Shown here piece by piece: positions 1-8,041 of a stretch of DNA of 32,169 bases (position 1 is its first letter; each line of letters begins with the position of its first letter). The stretch is from positions 1 through 32,169 of the forward strand of contig CAMVFC010000030.1 of assembly GCA_947166655.1 (NCBI GenBank), in the 5' to 3' direction. The DNA is from an uncultured Prevotellaceae bacterium (GTDB lineage: Bacteria > Bacteroidota > Bacteroidia > Bacteroidales > Bacteroidaceae). The notes under the pieces were generated by a model. The model saw only the letters and a program-made list of their open reading frames with translations, did no database searches and was not told where the DNA came from. The translations under genes were made by a program, and so were the position numbers.

Positions 1-1053
1 TGCGATACACACAAACGTTAGGACGCATATCAATATAACCCTTGCTTTTTGTGCCTCCTGACGCTCTTTCTGAGCGATTTGCTCATGACGATGGTAGTCG
101 TACATGCCTTCAGCTTGTGTGACAGCCTCGATTTTCGTATCTGCAATGTGCTGCATCAAAGCATCTACATACATACGTGCATACTTGAGCGCAGAATCAG
201 GCAGCTGTGTCTCCTGGTACAAAGAGAACAGACCCAGATAGGCATCGTGCAAGTCTCTTTTTACAGGCAGCAGCTTGCGGAATTGGTATTCAGCAGAGTC
301 TGTTTGCCCTATTCCCAGGAAATACATTCCCTTATAATAGTAATATTGTTCGCGCGAAGGAACGATGTCGCCTCGTTCATCGAAAAGCCCGGATTCATTC
401 TCATAGATATCCATCAGTTTCCGCGCCTGTTCAAAATGACGGTGATTGACCAGGAAATGGATAGCGGCGGCATATACTTGGGCCGCTCTTTGCTGCATAC
501 CATTCTCTGCATACAAATGTCTGGCTCTTTCTGTGGTTTGAAAAATACCAACAGAATCCTCCAATATATAATAGGCATTTACTTGAAGCTCTATTCCCCG
601 TATGTAGTTGAATGTGTCATTGGCAAGTATCGCATATTTGCTTACTGCATTTTCCGCAGCTAATAGTTTTTCTGGCAGATGCTGTCTGTTGTACACATCT
701 GCCATCTGCCCATAGACGCGGAAGAGGGTGGCATAGTCGCAGTCTGGGTTGAGGGTGTCGGCGCAGGCGACGGCATCCTCCCAGGTGATGAGGGCGAGGG
801 GCGCCTCGTGGAGGTCGCGGTAGGCGCAGCCCAGGAGGTAGCGCGAGAGGAGACGGTCGTTGGCCGTGCCGTGGCGGTCGAAATAGTCGACGGCACAGCG
901 CAGCAGGGAGTCGCCCGTGACAGGCTCATAGGCCAGGTTCTGACGCTTGGCTTCGGCCAGAGCTTCGCGGTACAGTGTTTCCTTGCGCCCCGTGCAGGAG
1001 GCGAGGAGAAGGAGGGAAAGGACGACGAACGAGAAGAAGGAAATATGTTTCAT
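1..1053 (-). CDS. TPR-repeat lipoprotein with a membrane segment (3' end beyond window)
   Basis: The reading frame is open from an ATG at 1053 to the window edge, giving 351 residues with no stop. The N-terminus is a lipoprotein signal (MKHISFFSFV, then LLLLASC with the lipid-accepting Cys at about 20). The body is helical and built of TPR-like units, for example around AENAVSKYAILAND and QYQFRKLL-type repeats. Near the visible end a charged stretch (YHRHEQIAQKERQEAQKAR) leads into a hydrophobic segment, VILICVLTFVCI. Bacteroidota have many such proteins, with a periplasmic TPR domain, one membrane helix and a cytoplasmic coiled coil or DNA-binding end; the missing C-terminus would decide which. 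A TAnnTTTG box lies about 80 bp upstream. The exact function is not recognisable. Confidence 0.82.
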   Translation of the reverse strand, partial: MKHISFFSFVVLSLLLLASCTGRKETLYREALAEAKRQNLAYEPVTGDSLLRCAVDYFDRHGTANDRLLSRYLLGCAYRDLHEAPLALITWEDAVACADTLNPDCDYATLFRVYGQMADVYNRQHLPEKLLAAENAVSKYAILANDTFNYIRGIELQVNAYYILEDSVGIFQTTERARHLYAENGMQQRAAQVYAAAIHFLVNHRHFEQARKLMDIYENESGLFDERGDIVPSREQYYYYKGMYFLGIGQTDSAEYQFRKLLPVKRDLHDAYLGLFSLYQETQLPDSALKYARMYVDALMQHIADTKIEAVTQAEGMYDYHRHEQIAQKERQEAQKARVILICVLTFVCIA

Positions 1054-1134
1054 GTGGAAGGGATAGCGAGGATTAATTCACTGGAGATACTGCATCAGCA
1101 CCTGTCCGGCACAGGGACGATGCAGACAACGCCA

Positions 1135-1142
1135 CAAAGATA
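1135..1142 (-). promoter_or_regulatory. Bacteroidota -7 box for the TPR lipoprotein
   Basis: The minus strand reads TATCTTTG, matching the TAnnTTTG consensus of the Bacteroidota housekeeping promoter. It would start a transcript about 75 bp before the lipoprotein ATG. No good -33 TTTG element is visible at the expected spacing. Confidence 0.5.
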
Positions 1143-1293
1143 CAACTAATCCCCGAATCTGTCGTGAAAAAAGGAAGAAAAGAGAAAAGAAATTATTACT
1201 TTCCACTAAGCACTCCCCCCTCAGCAAAAATACAGAGCTGATGCCTGCGTTAGATGTCAACCCTTTTGGTTACGTGTGTTTTGCAGACTGTAA

Positions 1294-1334
1294 CAAAAAA
1301 ATGAAGAGTGAAACATTTCATCCTTCACTCTTCA
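1294..1334 (-). terminator. Rho-independent terminator of tRNA-Gln
   Basis: Downstream of the tRNA on the minus strand an 11-bp perfect stem (arms at 1302-1312 and 1324-1334, TTCACTCTTCA/TGAAGAGTGAA) is followed by seven consecutive T on the transcript strand. This is a standard intrinsic terminator. Its arms are made from the GTGAA/TTCAC motif that recurs between genes in this window. Confidence 0.75.
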
Positions 1335-1346
1335 CTTGCTGTGTAG

Positions 1347-1417
1347 TTGGGATACCCGGATTCGAACCAGGAAAAACAGAACCAAAACCTGTTGTGTTAC
1401 CATTACACCATATCCCA
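1347..1417 (-). tRNA. tRNA-Gln (anticodon TTG)
   Basis: The minus strand folds as a complete cloverleaf of 71 nt. The acceptor stem is TGGGATA/TATCCCA with discriminator A. The D-arm contains GGTGTAATGGTAAC. The anticodon arm is ACAGG/TCTGT around the loop TTTTGGT, which places TTG at positions 34-36. The T-arm contains GGTTCGAATCC. TTG reads CAA and, by wobble, CAG, both glutamine. CCA is not encoded. A TAnnTTTG box lies about 32 bp upstream and a hairpin terminator about 13 bp downstream, so it is probably a single-gene transcription unit. Confidence 0.95.
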
Positions 1418-1447
1418 ATCCCGAGGCTTTTCCATCGGAAAAGCGGG

Positions 1448-1488
1448 GCAAAGGTAAGTATTATTTGCGAACTAACACTTACCTTTGC
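1448..1488. promoter_or_regulatory. 12-bp inverted repeat holding two opposed -7 boxes
   Basis: GCAAAGGTAAGT (1448-1459) and ACTTACCTTTGC (1477-1488) are exact reverse complements separated by 17 bp. Each arm contains TACCTTTG: the left arm on the minus strand (1449-1456), correctly placed to drive tRNA-Gln, and the right arm on the plus strand (1480-1487), pointing into the 3' end of the beta-galactosidase gene. The tRNA promoter role is well supported by position; whether the plus-strand copy is active is unknown. Confidence 0.5.
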
Positions 1489-1550
1489 TCGTTTTTTTTC
1501 GTTTTTCCACGAAAAAAGTACGTTTTCAGGTGATTTCACGCCTTTGAGTA

Positions 1551-4500
1551 CTACTCTGCCAGCACCCTGAACTCGGCTCCAGAGGCGAAGTCAAGACCGT
1601 TCTGGGAGGAGAGTGCCGTGAAGCGGAGGTAGCGTGCGCGGGCAGGCTTGACGAAGGTGACGCGCTGAAGGTTGGCATTGTTCTCGAAGGTGCCTTCAGC
1701 GATGGCGTCGCCCCACGTCTGTCCGTCGTCGGAAAGCTGCACGCGGTAGGCCTTGATCCATCCGTTGCTGCTGCCGTCCTGCCGGGGCATGTAGGTGAAA
1801 CCTTTGAGGGTCTTGACCTCGCCGCAGTCGAAGTCCACAGTGTGCGGATATTTCGTCACGGTGACGCCGTAGGCGGTGTGCCAGATGCTGCCGGGGTCGC
1901 CGTCGATGAGGCGGTCGGCACCCTCGCCGGGTTCCTCGCTGCTGCAGGCAGCAACGGAGACCTTGACACTGCCGTCAGGCTTACGCTGTACGGGCTTCGG
2001 CGCCACGCCCCGGGCGACATGGCTGCGCAGACTCTCTGCAGCGATGGCCAGGGCTGAGGTGCTACCCTTCACGGGCTGCATGAGGAAGCCCATGCGATAG
2101 TCGCCTGCCAGGGCGCGCTGCGAGCGGTAGGGCGGTGCCTGACCGCAGCTGGTGCCGCCCAGGCCGGTGTCCTTCACGTCGATATGCAGCCACGTGGCAC
2201 TGCTGGCAGGCAGCTGGTCGGGGTGCGGGGCAAAGGTGAGTTCGAGATCGCTCCAGGGCAGGCAGCTGGTGGCCACGGGCTCGTGGGTGGAAGCGAAGAG
2301 GAGACCTGTGCCGTCGTCGGCCGTGAGTGTCAGCCAGCGCACGTCTTCGCGGTTGGCCATGTCCTGCGGCTTGGGGAAGGCGACGAACTGCTGCTGCACG
2401 CTGCTGCTGTAGCATCCGAGGAAGGCTCCTGCCTGACGGTCATTGTAGTTGTTCTGAGGTCCGCGTCCGAAGTAGGTGAGATGCTTGAACTGGGCGGGAA
2501 GCTGGAAGAGATAGCCCAGGCGGGGCAGCGCGAGCATGGGGTTGCTGCCGGCGATGTAGCTCTCCATCTGCAGTGCGCCGTCGGGATGCAGGGTCCAAAC
2601 GACGTTGGTGGTGAAGTGGAAGTCGTCCTCGGTGAGGGCACGTCCCTGGCGGATGCTGTAGCGTCCGCTGCTGCCACCGGCAATCTCGCCGGCGTGCGTG
2701 CCCTGGCTGACGATGGTGTAGGCAACGATGGTGCGTCCGTCGCGCAGCTGATCGTAGCCGGTGAGGGTGGCACGATGCTGCAGGCAGTGGAGGCCGTTCT
2801 GGTACCACCCGCGCTGCATCCAGTTGTCGTTGTCGACGGGTGCGCGCAGGGCGTCGAGCCGGGGTCCTCCCTGCTGGCCAATGAGTTCCCGACCCTCGAC
2901 GCTGTAGCTCTGGAGCGTACCCGTCTGATTGTCGAAGACCACGGTGACGGCGCCTGCCTTGGCGGTGAGGGTGGGCTGCACCTTACGCGGAGCACGGAGG
3001 TTGCGCTCTTCCACAGCTGGCAGAACGTCAGCAGCCCGGACGAGGAGCTCTTCGCTCATCTGCACATAGCCTTTCTCGGCCCACGGCATATCCTTGATGA
3101 GGACGAACTCGACGATGGCAGTCCAGGTGGAATGCGGATCGAGCTCGGCATAGGTGTAGGGGATGGTATAAGCTTGCTTCTTGCGGGCCGGGTGCATACC
3201 ATTGAAGCCCTTGACGTTGCCGTGAGCCACCTCCACGCCGTCGCGCAGCAGACGGTAGGTGGGCCACACGCTGTTCAGGTCGGTGAAGTAGTTTTTGTTG
3301 AACACTTCTATTTTTCCGGCAAGGGTGTCAGCGAGGGTCACGCCGACGTTCTGGTAGACGTGCTTCACCTCATAGTACTCGGGTTTGGGAGTGAGGTCGG
3401 GCAGCATGACGCCGTTCATGCAGAACATGCCGTCGTTGGGCAGGTCGCCGAAGTCGCCGCCGTAGTTCATGCGCACGCCGCCGCCGGGCAGGGGCACGGC
3501 GATGGCCTGGTCTACCCAGTCCCAGATGGCACCTCCACAGAAGAAGTTACTGGATTCCATGGCGCGCCAGAAGTCGGCCAGACCGCCGCCGGCATTGCCC
3601 ATGGAGTGGGCATACTCGGAGATGTGGAAGGGATACTTGACGCCTGCCGTTCCCTTGGCAACACTCTCCACCCAGGGCACGGAGGGATACTGATTGGACC
3701 CCATGTCGACGATGTCGTTGTTACGCTCATACTGCACGGGGCGCGAGGTGTCGAAGGCCTTGATGGCCTCGTAGGCTGCTACGAAGTTCTGGCCGGGACC
3801 TGCCTCATTACCGAGGCTCCAGATAACGATACTGGGAGCGTTGACGTGGGCGCGTACCATTTCCATATTGCGCGCTACGTGCGCAGGCTTCCATTCCATG
3901 GGATGCGAGAGCGATGCTTCGCCATAGTAGTATTCGTGGCTTTCGATGTTGGCCTCGTCTTCGAGATAGATACCGTATTTGTCGCAGAGGTAGTACCAGT
4001 AGGGGTCGTTGGCATAGTGGGAATTGCGGACGTGGTTGATGTTGCCCCTCTTCATGAGGAACACCTCCTGCAGCATCTGCTCGCGAGTGATGGCATGTCC
4101 GCGTGTGGGGCTGGTCTCGTGGCGGTTGACGCCCTTCAGCTTGACGGGACGGTTGTTGACGTAGAAATAGCGCCCTTCCAGACCGAACTCATCGTCTCTG
4201 GCAGCAGTCTTGCGGATCTCTACGGTGCGCACGCCGAAGTAGGTGGAACGTACGTCATAGACCGTTCCTTTCTTGTCCTTAAGTTCTGCGGTGAGCACAT
4301 AGCGGTAGGGGGCTTCGGCAGACCAGGCTCGGCAGCCCTTCAGGGCTACGGCCGTGCGGACGGCTGCCGCCGGGCACTGGGTGTCGATGCGTTTGGCGCT
4401 GTGTGCCGCCAGAGAGAGAGGGGTACTGACCGCAGCGGCCAGTGACTTGACCGGTGCGCCGGCCGTGGCGTTGACATCGAGCGGCTCAGCCGACTGTACG

Positions 4501-5513
4501 TCGTCGCCATAAAGTTCTACGGGCCACACGCGGTAGTCCACATAGAGGTCTTTCAGGCGTCGGCTACTGAGGTTGCTGACGGTGGCATCGACGGCAATCT
4601 CGGCATCCAGCTGTCCGCCCAGCCCTCCGCTGTTGTTGTTCTGTATCCACGACGTCCGCACGACGAGGTCAGCAATGGAGACCTCGGACTCGCCTGTCAG
4701 GTAGACACTGCGGAAAATGCCTGGAAGCCGGAACATATCCTGCGCCTCGAGGAAACTGCCATCGGAGTTGCGGTAGACCTCAACGGCCAGGGTGTGAGCC
4801 CCCTTGCCACTCAGGAAACGAGTGATGTCGAACGACGCCGTGTTGCGAGAGTTCTTGGAGAAGCCTACGTAGCGTCCGTCCACCCAAAGGTAGAAAAACG
4901 AGTCGACGCCGTCGAAGTGGACGACAATACGCCGTCCTGCCCATGCGGCGGGCACGTCGAACTGACGGCGGTAGCTGCCCACCTCGTTGGGATAGGCGTT
5001 GACGGTCCACGCAGGGTTTTCCGGCTTACGCATGACACCTCCCCGCCAGTCGTCGACAGCCACACGGTGCTGGAAGATGACCTTCTGGTTGGTGTACACG
5101 GGCACGCCGTACTTGAGGCTACCGTCGGGTTGAATGCCCTGGACGTTCCACGAGCCCGGCACCGCGATATCGTCCCATGCAGAGACGTCATACGAAGGCG
5201 CTTCAAAGCCTTTGGCACGGCCCTCAGGGTCCTTGGACCAGTGGAATTTCCATGTGCCGTCGAGGCTCTGCCAGTAGCTGCTACGCTCGGGCAGTACGCC
5301 CTTGGCGGCGTCGACATCTGGGAAAGCAAAAGTGTAAGCACGCGGCTGGCGTTTGTTCAGCGCCAGTGTCTGCGGCGATTCCCATTCATTGCCTCTGGGA
5401 GCTGAAGGTGTCAGCTGATAGTCGAACCCTTCGAGAAGCGCAGCTTCCTGTGCCTGCAGTCCTACAGTACAGACCGCAAGGGCTAAGACGAATGCGTGAC
5501 GTGTCAAGTTCAT
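1551..5513 (-). CDS. Secreted GH2 beta-galactosidase (LacZ type) with C-terminal discoidin domain
   Basis: The 1320-residue product would hydrolyse terminal beta-galactosides outside the cytoplasm. It begins with a signal peptide (about residues 1-21, ending LQAQ). The GH2 sugar-binding/jelly-roll domain (about 80-275), an immunoglobulin-like domain and the TIM barrel follow. The barrel contains HETSPTRGHAITREQM, the acid/base glutamate in WSLGNEAG (E570) and the nucleophile in ISEYAHSMGN (E633). A LacZ small-chain beta-sandwich comes next. The last ~125 residues (from SSEEPGEGADRLIDG to ARYLRFTALS) look like an F5/8 type C (CBM32-like) domain, which explains why the protein is longer than the ~1020-residue E. 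coli enzyme. No SusC/SusD pair or sugar regulator lies nearby, so it is not in an obvious polysaccharide-utilisation locus. The start has a normal signal peptide and needs no change. Confidence 0.95.
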   Translation of the reverse strand: MNLTRHAFVLALAVCTVGLQAQEAALLEGFDYQLTPSAPRGNEWESPQTLALNKRQPRAYTFAFPDVDAAKGVLPERSSYWQSLDGTWKFHWSKDPEGRAKGFEAPSYDVSAWDDIAVPGSWNVQGIQPDGSLKYGVPVYTNQKVIFQHRVAVDDWRGGVMRKPENPAWTVNAYPNEVGSYRRQFDVPAAWAGRRIVVHFDGVDSFFYLWVDGRYVGFSKNSRNTASFDITRFLSGKGAHTLAVEVYRNSDGSFLEAQDMFRLPGIFRSVYLTGESEVSIADLVVRTSWIQNNNSGGLGGQLDAEIAVDATVSNLSSRRLKDLYVDYRVWPVELYGDDVQSAEPLDVNATAGAPVKSLAAAVSTPLSLAAHSAKRIDTQCPAAAVRTAVALKGCRAWSAEAPYRYVLTAELKDKKGTVYDVRSTYFGVRTVEIRKTAARDDEFGLEGRYFYVNNRPVKLKGVNRHETSPTRGHAITREQMLQEVFLMKRGNINHVRNSHYANDPYWYYLCDKYGIYLEDEANIESHEYYYGEASLSHPMEWKPAHVARNMEMVRAHVNAPSIVIWSLGNEAGPGQNFVAAYEAIKAFDTSRPVQYERNNDIVDMGSNQYPSVPWVESVAKGTAGVKYPFHISEYAHSMGNAGGGLADFWRAMESSNFFCGGAIWDWVDQAIAVPLPGGGVRMNYGGDFGDLPNDGMFCMNGVMLPDLTPKPEYYEVKHVYQNVGVTLADTLAGKIEVFNKNYFTDLNSVWPTYRLLRDGVEVAHGNVKGFNGMHPARKKQAYTIPYTYAELDPHSTWTAIVEFVLIKDMPWAEKGYVQMSEELLVRAADVLPAVEERNLRAPRKVQPTLTAKAGAVTVVFDNQTGTLQSYSVEGRELIGQQGGPRLDALRAPVDNDNWMQRGWYQNGLHCLQHRATLTGYDQLRDGRTIVAYTIVSQGTHAGEIAGGSSGRYSIRQGRALTEDDFHFTTNVVWTLHPDGALQMESYIAGSNPMLALPRLGYLFQLPAQFKHLTYFGRGPQNNYNDRQAGAFLGCYSSSVQQQFVAFPKPQDMANREDVRWLTLTADDGTGLLFASTHEPVATSCLPWSDLELTFAPHPDQLPASSATWLHIDVKDTGLGGTSCGQAPPYRSQRALAGDYRMGFLMQPVKGSTSALAIAAESLRSHVARGVAPKPVQRKPDGSVKVSVAACSSEEPGEGADRLIDGDPGSIWHTAYGVTVTKYPHTVDFDCGEVKTLKGFTYMPRQDGSSNGWIKAYRVQLSDDGQTWGDAIAEGTFENNANLQRVTFVKPARARYLRFTALSSQNGLDFASGAEFRVLAE

Positions 5514-5620
5514 AGCGTTATATATTTTTTCATTCTGTTTTCATTCATACACCTTATCTCGCCCAAGCAATGCTGAAACGTTTTTCGCCAGAATCACTTG
5601 GTGGATAGAAAGAGAGACTT

Positions 5621-7078
5621 TCAATTCATCCCGTCCACCCACCGGAACAGACGGCTCCAGCGGATATGCCCGTCGAACCAACCGCGATCCTTGTCGATGG
5701 AGAGCCAGATGATGATAGGCTTGCCGACGATGTGGTCTTCAGGCACGAAGCCCCAGAAACGCGAATCAGCCGAGTTGTGACGGTTGTCACCCTGCATCCA
5801 GTAGTAGTCCATCTTGAAGGTGTAGTCGCTGCAGAGCGAGTCGTTGATAAGGATGTCGCCCTGCGGTGTCAGCTCGAGTTTGTTGCCCTCGTAGGTGCGG
5901 ATGGGCCGCTCGTAGAGCGCCAGGTTGTCGAGGGTGAGGTGTATCGTCTCTCCGCGTTTGGGAATCCATATAGGGCCGTAGTTATCGCGCGTCCAGCCCG
6001 TGTAGCCGTTCAGGGGGTAGAGTTCCTGGGTGCAGGCTGTCGTGTCGACGTCAATGCTCTCGACGATGTCGGTGCATTCGAGCAGCCGGGCGCGTGCAGC
6101 AGCCGTCAGAGGCATCTGCCCCGTCTGGTGCAAGTCGCGCAGGTCGTCGCCCGAGAGCTGCAGCTCGCGTGCGATGTCTTCGGGCAGGTCACGGCGACCG
6201 TCGCGCAGACGGATATGGTAGTTGTACTGCACCCTCTCCGGCTCCTTCATCGGCCGGCCATCGAGGTAGACGATGCGGTCCTTGATTTGCAACGTCTGCC
6301 CGGGCAGCCCCACGCAGCGCTTCACGTAGTTCTCGCGACGGTCAGCAGGACGAGCCATGATGTCGCCAAACTCGGCCTGGTTCTGGGCTATGTAATTACG
6401 GCCCGTCGTATAATAAATGGAATAGAGCTGACGCTGACGGAGGGGGTCCAGGTGCTGCTCGTCGGGCACGAGGCCGGCATTCTGCGCCACGATCTGACGC
6501 CCATAGCCGTAGCAGAGGGCGTAGAAGTCGGCCGCCTGCCACTGAGGGTTGCTCACCACGGTGTCGCCCGAGGGATAGTTGAACACGACGATGTCGCCCA
6601 GTTCAATGGGTTTCGGGTGCACACGCTTGTACTTCCACCGTATCAGCTCGCTGTAGCTCTTGCCGCCGCCCGGCAGCGTGTGTTGCACCATCGGCAGGTG
6701 CAGCGGCGTCTGCGGCACGCGCGGGCCGTAGCTCATCTTCGACACAAACAGATAGTCGCCCACGAGGAGGCTCTTCTCCAGGGACGACGACGGAATGGTG
6801 TAGTTCTGGAAGAAATAGATGTTCACAAAGTAGACAGCGACGAGGGCGAAGACGATGGCATCCACCCACGACATAAGGGTGCGGCTGACGGGGTTCTCCA
6901 GCTCTTTCCACCAGGTCCACGGAATCTTCCTGGTAATGTAGGCGTCGAAGATGAAAGGCAACAGAACCAGCGCCCACCAGCAGGAGGCCCATGCTACAAA
7001 AATAATAAAGAGGACTATCGCGACGACGGCTTTCGTCCAGTCTTTCCACGTGAGGGGTTTCTTAGTCAGGTCTTTCAT
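5621..7078 (-). CDS. lepB: Signal peptidase I
   Basis: This 485-residue inner-membrane serine protease removes signal peptides from exported proteins. Hydrophobic N-terminal segments (about 17-45 and 70-90) precede the catalytic region. The nucleophile motif is IPSSSLEKSLLVGD, aligned with the classical PSGSMxPTL and giving Ser99. The general-base lysine is in YVKRCVGLPGQ (K253). The closing box GDNRHNSADSRFWGFVP is intact. The protein is longer than the E. coli enzyme because about 90 extra residues lie between the Ser and Lys motifs and more lie before GDNR, as is usual in Bacteroidota. Its start lies 6 bp after the dapB stop, so the two are almost certainly co-transcribed; the dapB-lepB order is common in Bacteroidales. 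Confidence 0.96.
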   Translation of the reverse strand: MKDLTKKPLTWKDWTKAVVAIVLFIIFVAWASCWWALVLLPFIFDAYITRKIPWTWWKELENPVSRTLMSWVDAIVFALVAVYFVNIYFFQNYTIPSSSLEKSLLVGDYLFVSKMSYGPRVPQTPLHLPMVQHTLPGGGKSYSELIRWKYKRVHPKPIELGDIVVFNYPSGDTVVSNPQWQAADFYALCYGYGRQIVAQNAGLVPDEQHLDPLRQRQLYSIYYTTGRNYIAQNQAEFGDIMARPADRRENYVKRCVGLPGQTLQIKDRIVYLDGRPMKEPERVQYNYHIRLRDGRRDLPEDIARELQLSGDDLRDLHQTGQMPLTAAARARLLECTDIVESIDVDTTACTQELYPLNGYTGWTRDNYGPIWIPKRGETIHLTLDNLALYERPIRTYEGNKLELTPQGDILINDSLCSDYTFKMDYYWMQGDNRHNSADSRFWGFVPEDHIVGKPIIIWLSIDKDRGWFDGHIRWSRLFRWVDGMN

Positions 7079-7084
7079 GTGAGA

Positions 7085-7843
7085 TCAGTCAAAATTGAAA
7101 ACATCATTCAAGTTGAGCAGTCCGCTGTGCCCGGCAGTGTACTCGGCAGCCAGCACCGCTCCGAGGGCAAAGCCCTCGCGGGAGTGCGCATCGTGGGTAA
7201 TGGTAATCTGGTCGGCAGTGCTGTTCCACGTGATGCTGTGAATGCCCGGCACTTCGCCGCGGCGGATGCTGTCGATGGCCACCTCGTCGGCTGCCGGCTC
7301 GTGTTCCCGCACCACCGTGCCGTCCGCCTGCGTCAGGCAGCCCGGCGTCCAGGCATGTTTGCGGTCCACCTCGCCGACGATCTGCTCTGCCAGCGTGATG
7401 GCAGTGCCGCTCGGGTGGTCCAGTTTGTGCACGTGGTGCACCTCTTCCACCCGCACGTCGTACTGCGGAAAACCATTCATCAGGCGCGAGAGGTAGCGGT
7501 TGACAGCGCCGAAGACCATGACGCCGATGGAGAAGTTCGAGGCCCAAAGCAGCGTCTTGCCCTCCTCGCTGCAGCGGCGCCGCATCTCCTCGGCGTGGGC
7601 GGCATACCAGCCCGTCGATCCCGACACCACCTTCACGCCCGCTTCGAAACAGCGCAGCACGTTGCCGTAGGCTGCCCCCGGCGCCGTGAATTCAATAGCC
7701 ACATCGGCCGTGCGGAAGGCCTCGCTCTGGAAAACCTCCTGGCAGTCCACATCAATGCGACAGACCACATCGTGACCGCGCTTCAGAGCCGCCTGCTCTA
7801 TCATATGCCCCATCTTGCCGTAACCTATCAGTGCTATTTTCAT
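7085..7843 (-). CDS. dapB: 4-hydroxy-tetrahydrodipicolinate reductase
   Basis: The 252-residue product performs the NAD(P)H-dependent reduction in the diaminopimelate/lysine pathway, feeding peptidoglycan and lysine synthesis in the cytoplasm. The N-terminal Rossmann fold has the glycine motif GYGKMG (residues 7-12), and the loop GSTGW (about 75-79) is present. The family signature EVHHVHKLDHPSGTA (about 134-148) carries the catalytic His and Lys. The length is close to the usual 240-270. It is the first gene of a two-gene unit with lepB, and a TAnnTTTG box sits 26 bp upstream of its ATG, which supports the start. Confidence 0.97.
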   Translation of the reverse strand: MKIALIGYGKMGHMIEQAALKRGHDVVCRIDVDCQEVFQSEAFRTADVAIEFTAPGAAYGNVLRCFEAGVKVVSGSTGWYAAHAEEMRRRCSEEGKTLLWASNFSIGVMVFGAVNRYLSRLMNGFPQYDVRVEEVHHVHKLDHPSGTAITLAEQIVGEVDRKHAWTPGCLTQADGTVVREHEPAADEVAIDSIRRGEVPGIHSITWNSTADQITITHDAHSREGFALGAVLAAEYTAGHSGLLNLNDVFNFD

Positions 7844-7868
7844 TTTCTTTCCTTTTACAGATTTGCTG

Positions 7869-7876
7869 CAAAGTTA
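7869..7876 (-). promoter_or_regulatory. -7 box of the dapB-lepB promoter
   Basis: The minus strand reads TAACTTTG, an exact TAnnTTTG match, and would give a leader of about 20 nt before dapB. A -33 element is not obvious. Confidence 0.55.
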
Positions 7877-8004
7877 GCAACAATTAGTGATTCTAGCAGA
7901 GAGAAACACAAAAAAACATCACCTTTTCACGCTTTTTTGCACTATTTACACCTCTGAGACAGAAAAAACAACAACAAAACTGCAATGGTTCAGAGGGAAA
8001 AGAC

Positions 8005-8012
8005 TAACTTTG
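8005..8012 (+). promoter_or_regulatory. -7 box for the DUF2851 gene; decides its start
   Basis: The plus strand reads TAACTTTG followed by C, an exact TAnnTTTG match. Transcription from here would begin around 8018-8022, downstream of the ATG at 7985 and upstream of the GTG at 8042. This favours the GTG as the translation start. Confidence 0.5.
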
Positions 8013-8041
8013 CACGAACAATTCAAATAAATAACAACAGC

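Noticed and set aside
49..663. Plus-strand frame at the left edge
   Set aside because: The minus strand carries a continuous TPR lipoprotein frame with a lipobox across the same DNA; the plus-strand translation has no recognisable features.
2184..4445. Open frame of about 750 codons on the plus strand, antisense to the beta-galactosidase gene
   Set aside because: It lies wholly opposite a gene with complete GH2 catalytic motifs; its translation shows no known motif and is rich in Val/Gly/His, as expected from the complement of GC-rich codons.
5666..7957. Open frame of about 760 codons on the plus strand across lepB and dapB
   Set aside because: Antisense to two well-supported genes and spanning their junction; the composition (RHVAV-type runs) is that of a shadow frame.
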